NCBI GenBank assembly: GCA_027627225.1
Contig: CM051034.1
Span: 3,963,501-4,027,500, forward strand
Origin: Congeria kusceri
Lineage: Eukaryota > Mollusca > Bivalvia > Myida > Dreissenidae
Reading direction: 5' to 3'
Length of the DNA: 64,000 nt
Made by a program: the position numbers and the translations under genes. This document shows positions 57,013-64,000 of the stretch, one piece after another. Every line of letters begins with the position of its first letter. The first letter of the stretch is position 1. Below the pieces are notes generated by a model that searched no databases, was not told the origin of the DNA, and saw only the letters and a list, made by a program, of their open reading frames with translations.

Positions 57013-57586
57013 ATAACGCGGATGAAGGAAACCTATGCACTAGGTTGGGGGGTTACACTTGACATTGAAATAAGGTACACATCCTCATATTGATGAAGGT
57101 CTGAAAAGTTTCGAAGTCATGAAGTATTTGACACATTTATATACAAATGTTGTTGTATACAACGTGCATATTAAGATATACGGACATTGATACAATTACT
57201 TTGATAGTAGCTTTTCATCTCCTAAATAATCATTGTTCTGTCTTGTTTCGTTATCTCCGTTTCTCATAGATCAAGGTTACCTAATATGTAAATACAAGTA
57301 CATGTATGAACTCACGAATCTGTTCTGTGGTTTTTAACATGTTTTTATCTCTCCTTTAATATCCTAGAATAGCAAACACTTGATTCTTTTTTATATACCT
57401 GGTACTCATAAATTCAAATGGGATATGGCAATCGTTCGACAGAAATATCAAATATCAGGTCATTCACGGTCACAAACATTTATACCAAAGTTTCATTTTA
57501 AATCCGACAAAGTGTTATAGAGAACAAGTCTCGCCGAGAATGAAATTACGCCATTCAAAGGGGGGCAACACTCTCAACAAACATTG

Positions 57587-57762
57587 GACCGAAGTATGCC
57601 CACGATACGCCCTAGGACCGAAGTATGCCCACGATACGCCCTAGGACCGAAGTATGCCCACGTTACGCCCTAGGACCGAAGTATGCCCATGATACGCCCT
57701 AGGACCGAAGTATGCCCATGATACGCCCTAGGACCGAAGTATGCCCACGATACGCCCTAGTT
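57587..57762. repeat. 29-bp tandem repeat, 6 copies
   Basis: The unit ACCGAAGTATGCCCACGATA plus CGCCCTAGG is repeated six times with single-base variants (CATGAT, CACGTT). Confidence 0.95.
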
Positions 57763-57829
57763 CTAGGTTTAATTGACATCGTTAATGGTACATTCCACTA
57801 AATACGACAAGTTGTTCGAAGAGCAACAA

Positions 57830-58630
57830 AACAGTCCGTTTAAGGGCCGCAACTCCGTCAAAATCTGACAAGTTGTTACTGAGAACAACAGAACAGTAAA
57901 ACTGCGCGAAGAGTAAAATTCTCGACTTAAAAGGACAGTAACTCCATCAAAGTCAACATATTGTTACAGAGAACAACAGGCAGTAAAATTCGCCAATTTA
58001 AAGGGCCGCAACTCCCTCCAAATTTGAAAGTGTGTACGAAAAACTTCGGAAGAGTAAAATTCGCGAATTTAAAGGACAGCAACTCCGTCAATGTCGCAGG
58101 TTCTTATGGCAAACAACAAAACAGTAAAATTCGCGCAAATAAGGGCCGCAAGTCCGTCAAAATCCAACAAGTTGTTAAGGATAATCACACAACAGTAAAA
58201 TTCATTTAAAGGACCGCAACTCACTCAAAATTTGAAAGTTGATACGAAGAACATCGGAAGAGTAAAATTCGCGAATTTAAAGGACAGTAACTCCGTCAAA
58301 ATCCGACAAGTTATTACGGAGAACAACAAAAATCGAAAAATTCGCGCCATTCAAGGGCCACAACTCCGTCAAAATCCTTCAAGTTTTTACGGATATAACA
58401 ATTGAACAGTAAATTTCGCGTCATTTAAGGACCGCAACTTCGTCAAACTCCGTCAAGTTGTCCCGGAGAACATCAAAAGTGTAAAATTCGCATTACTCCT
58501 GAGAACAACAGTTGTTGTTCGGGTGTACAACAGAACAGGAAATTTCGCGCCAATAAAGGGCAGCATATTAACTCTGTCAAAATCCGACAAGTTGTTTAAT
58601 ACTGAGAACACCAAAACAATAAAATTCGCG
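57830..58630. repeat. About 70-bp diverged tandem repeat, about 10 copies
   Basis: GGCCGCAACTCCGTCAAAAT, ACAAGTTGTTACGGAGAACA and AGTAAAATTCGCG recur in order about every 70 bp from 57848 to 58435, then more loosely. Confidence 0.8.
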
Positions 58631-60119
58631 TCGTGAAATTGCCGCTCCACCGTCCAATGCCATTGTACAGGAAAATGATGATAACACGATAAGAAAATTC
58701 AAGCCTTTAAATGGTCTCAACTTTTGGTTTTTAATTGTTTGCCGCAACATGCTTTCAAATGCACAACTAGGCTTAGAACTGACCATTAGTACACACTTTC
58801 ATTAACATTTGACGGCATTCGTGCAGGAAATAATATCCATAGATTGTATATATATACATGGATATAACTAGTATAAGCAGATAACAATTGTTCGCCGTAT
58901 CGATGTTGATACTTTCTCTTTCGATTTGCTTTTCTCCACTTGACGATGAATGACATGTACAGTTGTTGAAGACAGCACAGGTGAAAATAATTTATATAAA
59001 CATCATATTCATCTAGCGTTTTCTTAACATAATATCTCATATATAAACATCGCTAGTGTTTGGCGCGTTGTTAGGATTATCAATTTGCATATAAACATCA
59101 CAGGTGCTGATTCATATAAACATCACGACTATTTGCATTCAAAAACACGCATTATTCCTTATGAAAATTTCATGTGAAGACCATGAAGATGCTGTAATAT
59201 AGACCATTCTGGTTGTACACATTTTTATTTATGTTAAATCTATTTCTACACCATACTGAATCTCATAAAAAGGGAAGCAAACAGTTATTTTTATATGAAA
59301 ATTCATCACCAAAATGGCCTACTTTCGATTTCAAGAAAAGTGTCCGGAAATTAATCCGAATTACTGTGCACATTTGCCCAAAGTCAAACGGCAATTGTTT
59401 GAGATAAATATTGCGTTATTTTTTCTTTAGAATTATGTCAGTTACCGTGTTTGATGTTTCGTCCACGATATAATTAATCCTCAGCTTACGTTGTGACAAA
59501 AAACATTTTGTAACAAATAGTCCGTGTGCACTGTTTTAACTTAGTTTTAATTATTTTCGTCCAGACTTACTTAACTGAAAAGTAAAATAGAATTTTTTTT
59601 ATCAAGAACACATAATTGTACCTACGCGATAAAGGAATATTGAATGAAAAGCTGCTAACATTTAATTATTCGCCTTACCAAAGGTGGTACTTTCACTTTC
59701 GATTGGGGTTTCCCAGGGTCTTTTCCGAGAAGAATGCGGAAAACTTCGGACACAATGTTTCTTTACAACTGACCGACTGACAGGTGACGCAAGCTTATTA
59801 AAATTTAAGAAAAATACCGCAAGTTAGAAAGTTTACAGTCCGCATAGACGTGTCTCGTAATAATTCATCAATGTAGGTATATAATTTCTATCACATAGAT
59901 CAGGACAACTTCCCCGCAAGAACTAAAATCGATTGAACACTCTGACAGTTTTTATCGGACGCTGCTTATTTTCGGACATTTTTTTTCGTGTTCATCACAC
60001 TGAGGGCGCATTATGTTCAGTGCCCATTTTCACATTAAATGCTCGATCATCATTAAAACGGTTAACATTAGTATAATGTATTTGTGTATAATGATTATTT
60101 ACTCATAATTATATATGAG

Positions 60120-61470
60120 GCCTGTCTTGGGAAAACTGGGCTTAATGTTTACTCGTCATCGGTATTCTCGCCGTATCTCTATTTTCGCGGTAAGTGTTTA
60201 TCTTCGGATTTTCATGCTTAATTGTCAACATCTAACATATTTTTGGTTTTCTTTAAGAAAATAATAAGTTATAAATTAATTCATTCGAATTCATACAAGT
60301 AATATGATTTGAAACCATAAATATAAATAACTTTCGTATCAGCTTGCAGCTATCGGAAGACATTAGGGGGTCAATGTCTACACTTTCGTCTGCGTGCGTA
60401 AATATAAATGAAGACTCAAGTTATCGTTTTTTTATGTTTTTTAAAGGTTAAAATCCAACAATTTAAAGTGTATTTGTGTTTGTTTATACACTAACAGCAA
60501 ACTTATTTCAAAACAAACGTTTTACCACGAGATTACCGATGACGTAATTTTTCAAGATGGCTGCATGGTGCATTGAAAAACATAATAATTTAAAAACGAA
60601 TACTTACCTTTAAACAGGATTTCCAGTTGTTGTTTTCGTGAAAAGGTTCAATTTATAGCATGTTATTGAAAAAAAAAAGTTTTGTTAGTTGTTTTTTGCT
60701 CCAAATATTTTCTTAAAGGTTAAGTACCGCGAGAATACAGATTAACAGTATACGTGCGTAGTGTTGTCCCAGAGCTGTCTGCACAGGCTAAACCTGTTAT
60801 TCCATAGACGCGTCATCCGTCAACCATTGCAATTTTCTTTACGATTGTTTTCAGACTATCATTGTGAAAATGACTTCTTTAGACGAGTTGTCGCAATTTT
60901 TGTTAATGGGTGGAGTTCTGTACATGAAGAAAAGTAAGCGTAAGCGAAAGCATAGATATTGGGTGTGGGCAATCATAAGGAATCAACATGTTTACTTTAT
61001 GGTGTTGTCCCTATATTCTTTTAATTTCATATCAACAAAATGGGGTATTTACGAACTAATTCAATTAATTTTTTGCAAATATCAGTATTACTTAGCTGCC
61101 CCTTCATTGTAAACGCACTCCGATGACCTCCGTCTGCGTTAAAAGAAACGCGCACGGCTCGTTTCGGTCTCATGCGATTTTATTGCATGCACGCAGACGC
61201 GTGTAGCGCACTATACATATCGTTTGGTGCGTTTTTATCGGAGACGTAACACAGAGACACAAGACGACGATGGAACAAGGTGACGCGTCGCTGGAATACC
61301 AGCTTAATCCGGGACGACACTTTTATGGTATTTTCTATTTTAAGGAAGTCTCTTCTAAACATGAATCCACTGTAGGTGGAAAGTGTTGTTCTGGATTAGC
61401 CTGTGAGGACTGCATAGGCTGATCTGAGATGACACTTTACGCACATGCATTAAGCCCGGTTTTCCCATGA
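60120..61470. mobile_element. PIF/Harbinger-like element (unit C, most complete copy)
   Basis: The termini GGGAAAACTGGGCTTAATG and CATTAAGCCCGGTTTTCCC are inverted. An open frame at 60864-61112 reads SLDELSQFLLMGGVLYMKKS then KRKHRYWVWAIIRNQ, resembling the N-terminal stretch of Harbinger transposases. No DDE core is present. Confidence 0.55.
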
Positions 61471-61568
61471 CACTGCTCATATCTAAAATTGTTTAGGATC
61501 ATTTTTGAAACTTTGTTACGAAAGGGTCGATTACTGGTCCAGTTCAAGTCCTTAAATATTTTCTTGCG

Positions 61569-61605
61569 CAGTGACATAAGGTGCCCAATGTGGGACAGTA
61601 AGTTA
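61569..61605. repeat. Single 37-bp minisatellite unit
   Basis: One unit, at the position where unit A has eighteen. Confidence 0.85.
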
Positions 61606-62356
61606 CACGGGTTAACTATCATTACCCTGAGTATAAAGGGACACTTAAAAAAAAAAAAATCTTGCCCAATATTTGGGGTATACAAAAATAACTCATAAAA
61701 TTATGTTCTAGAATTTAGGGTAATATAAGATACAGTCTATTCTTCTGGGTCGTACATTTTATTACCTCAGCATATTAATTTCTTACTTTAAAGAATTAAT
61801 ATTATTTAAGGGTATGTTTGTTAATAGAGTAATGTTTATAAGATGAAATTAATTTGTTGCTTGGGACTTTTAAAAAGATTAAGTGAGAAGACCTTGTCTT
61901 TCATACTCCAGTAGAGTAGAAAGGCCCTTGACAGTGTTAATTATGGAACGAAGATAAGCAGTCACAACATAGAGAGTCACAAGTTGCATTGCAACCAGCA
62001 TATCAGCAGGATATGTGTGGTTTATACAGTAACAACATAAGGTGATATTGTGTCTTCAAATATTTAATTTATTTATCCACATAAAAAAATGCAACTTTTA
62101 AATGTGTCCCTTGAGGGACTCAAAAATTATTTTTTTTTTCAAAAATAAGGGGTTTCGTAATATTTAGACACTTAGGGTAATTATAGTATGTATAAACACC
62201 CTTGAATTTGGGGGCAGATTCACATTTGAGATTTGATGTATGTCATGGTATGAACTTGGTCACTATAGGGTAGACGTTGGATTAGCGCTCCATATAGCTC
62301 AGGTATCCACAAAAAATACCATAACCAGTCTGATAAGGTTTCCTACCATACATATT

Positions 62357-62771
62357 CAGGGTTTCCCCCATGCCAATAAGGCATGTTGATGCCGACATCC
62401 CTTCGTAATCAGGGGTGGTCTCCCGACATCCGTTAATTGATGCAACATGCCTTAATCAGTCACCCGACATGTTATAAATATAAAGCATTAAACTGTGAAA
62501 ATATTGTTTATTATCAACACGTGCGCTGTGCTTGTCAAAGATTATAGATTTAATTAGGTGGTTCTGCAACTGGAGGCAGTAAGTGGAGCGTTAATTGATA
62601 CTGAACAAACGTTTAATTAGCACATACTATATGCCTGTCTTTTATCTGCAAAATGTGAAAACAAAACGTTTAGGTTCCTAAAACGTAAAATTGTCTAATA
62701 CTATATGAAGGGAACACCCCTTCCTAGCCCATTCCGTTTGTGCCCGACATCCCTTCCTGGGGGAAACCCTG
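62357..62771. mobile_element. MITE with CAGGGTTTCCCC termini (unit C)
   Basis: 415 bp like its unit B partner, flanked by ATATT on both sides (62352-62356 and 62772-62776). Confidence 0.7.
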
Positions 62772-63013
62772 ATATTAAGTCAGATTGAAACTTGCTATTA
62801 TCAAATTATACCATGACCAAAACATAACTGGTCAAAACATACCATGTTACTTTACAGATATCACATGTATGTTGCAAAGTGCTTTTGCTGCAGAAAACAT
62901 GGTTGTTTTAATTTTCGCATTAATTTGATTGTCTGTATAATATAATTCCATATAAATTGCTTGTTGATTATTGATCAGTAAGATTGTATTGTATCTATAA
63001 ACATGTTTATTAT

Positions 63014-63299
63014 GCACTTATCAATATTTTCCCAGCGGGCTTATACAGGACTTGAGACAGAACGCAATTCCCGACTGGCGAGAATTTAACACGCCAAATG
63101 ATTCCGGGTCCCGGGAAATAGACTTTGTTCGGATTTTAAACTCCAGTAATATTGGCCCCTGGCCATTTGCTACACCAATTAAGCATCCCCCATTGAGGGG
63201 ATTAAGACAAAAATGCTTGTCTCTAGGGTGGGGAATTAGACCCCCCAAAATACAATTAGTCAAATTTCCCTAGGTTTGCCTGCTGTTATTGATAGGTGC
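63014..63299. mobile_element. MITE with GCACYTATCAATA termini (unit C)
   Basis: Same length and ends as 49616-49901. Confidence 0.7.
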
Positions 63300-63739
63300 A
63301 TTATTTCTTCAAACATTCGTTTGCTGTATGTTAGCAACTTTATCCCACAATTTATGAACAGTTTTGCATGGAATTTTCTGGGAAGGGTGAAAATGTTCCA
63401 TGAACAAATGATCAAATTTTGTTGGTGACAGGGATAACCGTCTGGATCCAGGAATTGTACATGTTTATATTCTACTTTGTTATGAAATATTATAAGAAAT
63501 TGTTTTGCTACAAACAGTGATGAAAAATTGATGGGACTGTCTACGAAAATTCCTCTATCTTAGCCAATTTTCGTCCGATATTGGTCAATTAGTTTTCAAA
63601 ATAAAGCTTACATTCTGAGGGGAATTTTAAGGTACATATAGGGGGAAAATGTATACTTTTTAAACAGGGGAATGTGTCCCAAATTGGCCCTAAAAACAAT
63701 GTGGGAATGAGCTGGCTTGGCAAAGGTTTGCACACTATG

Positions 63740-63812
63740 ATTGCAGTCTGCAGTCCGCACAGGCTGATCGGAGACGAAATTGTATGCCCGTTCATTAAGC
63801 CCGGTTTTCCCA
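63740..63812. mobile_element. Half Harbinger-like repeat before CARD gene copy 3
   Basis: Same fragment as upstream of copies 1 and 2. Confidence 0.55.
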
Positions 63813-63846
63813 CAAGAAGCTTCATTTTATTTTCAGTGAACTAAAG

Positions 63847-63959
63847 GATGAACGAAGAGGACCGAAAAAAATTTGAAGTTATATATCTTCGCTTTGTGCA
63901 GAGTGTTGACGCGATTGAGATGCTAGGTTATATTACTTGCCTATCAGACCACACAAGGG
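63847..63959 (+). CDS. CARD-domain gene copy 3, exon 1 (partial gene)
   Basis: ATGAACGAAGAGGACCG opens a 37-codon exon ending CACACAAGG/GTAAGT. It has the same layout as copies 1 and 2, with differences near the N-terminus (NEEDRKKFEVIYLRFVQSVD). The rest lies beyond the window, so integrity cannot be judged. Confidence 0.7.
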
Positions 63960-64000
63960 TAAGTAGGTTTGCTTCAATATTTAATTTTCCGTCATAAATA

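Larger units (their letters stand above)
57477..58876. mobile_element. 1.4 kb insert with two tandem repeat families
   Basis: The first segment copy reads GGTCACACACAGATAACAA (44189) where this copy reads GGTCACA, 1.4 kb, GCAGATAACAA. Inside are six 29-bp units and then about ten units of about 70 bp. There are no clear terminal repeats and no protein signature. Confidence 0.7.
54838..59211. other. 3' flank segment of the duplication, second copy
   Basis: It aligns with 41118-45036. It begins abruptly about 30 bp after the CARD gene copy 2 stop. It contains six 38-bp units, the tRNA-like repeat, the palindrome near 56902-57012 and the 1.4 kb insert. Confidence 0.75.
59212..63846. other. Duplicated unit C, upstream of CARD gene copy 3
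   Basis: It aligns with units A and B without the three LINE insertions, so it is the best model of the ancestral unit. It contains a Harbinger-like element (60120-61470), one 37-bp unit, two MITEs, and the empty targets of the CR1-like, L1-like and tail LINE insertions. Confidence 0.85.

Overview
The window looks like animal nuclear DNA from a bivalve mollusc, possibly a dreissenid mussel. It is AT-rich, its genes are split by GT-AG introns, it carries several LINE lineages and many small inverted-repeat elements, and it contains tandem-core interspersed repeats of the kind known from bivalves. The organism is inferred from these features; no marker gene fixes it.

Layout. (1) 1222-17412, minus strand: an 11-exon gene (10 coding exons that join in frame to 885 codons, plus a possible 5' non-coding exon at 18515-18570) for a protein with two macro domains. 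Its introns are filled with small transposons and diverged tandem repeats. (2) About 18010-64000, plus strand: a segmental duplication with three unit starts (about 18010, 45037 and 59212). Each unit ends in a gene whose first two exons encode a death-fold (CARD) domain that most resembles the CARD of the mitochondrial antiviral adaptor MAVS, followed by one very long exon encoding a disordered Pro/Asn- then Ser/Glu/Asp-rich tail. Copy 1 (32769-37709) encodes 829 aa. Copy 2 (50450-54802) encodes 653 aa and has lost its C-terminus. Copy 3 starts at 63847 and runs off the window. (3) The duplicated units serve as each other's empty-site controls. Unit A contains a 3.75 kb CR1-like LINE (18730-22479) and a 7.16 kb L1/Tx1-like LINE (25440-32596, 11-bp target duplication), both absent from B and C. 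Unit B contains a 5'-truncated LINE tail (47914-48804) absent from C. Unit C contains a 1.4 kb satellite-like insert (57477-58876) absent from B. Two minisatellites differ in copy number between units (37-bp unit: 18/1/1; 38-bp unit: 19/6).

How the genes may work together (inference): a macro-domain protein (ADP-ribose binding or hydrolysis, a common antiviral effector theme) lies divergently next to a tandemly expanded family of MAVS-like CARD adaptors. The promoter-side part of the macro gene was copied with each duplication. This would fit a fast-evolving innate-immune locus rebuilt by transposons. The MAVS-like assignment rests on reading the CARD by eye; no transmembrane anchor was found in the predicted proteins.
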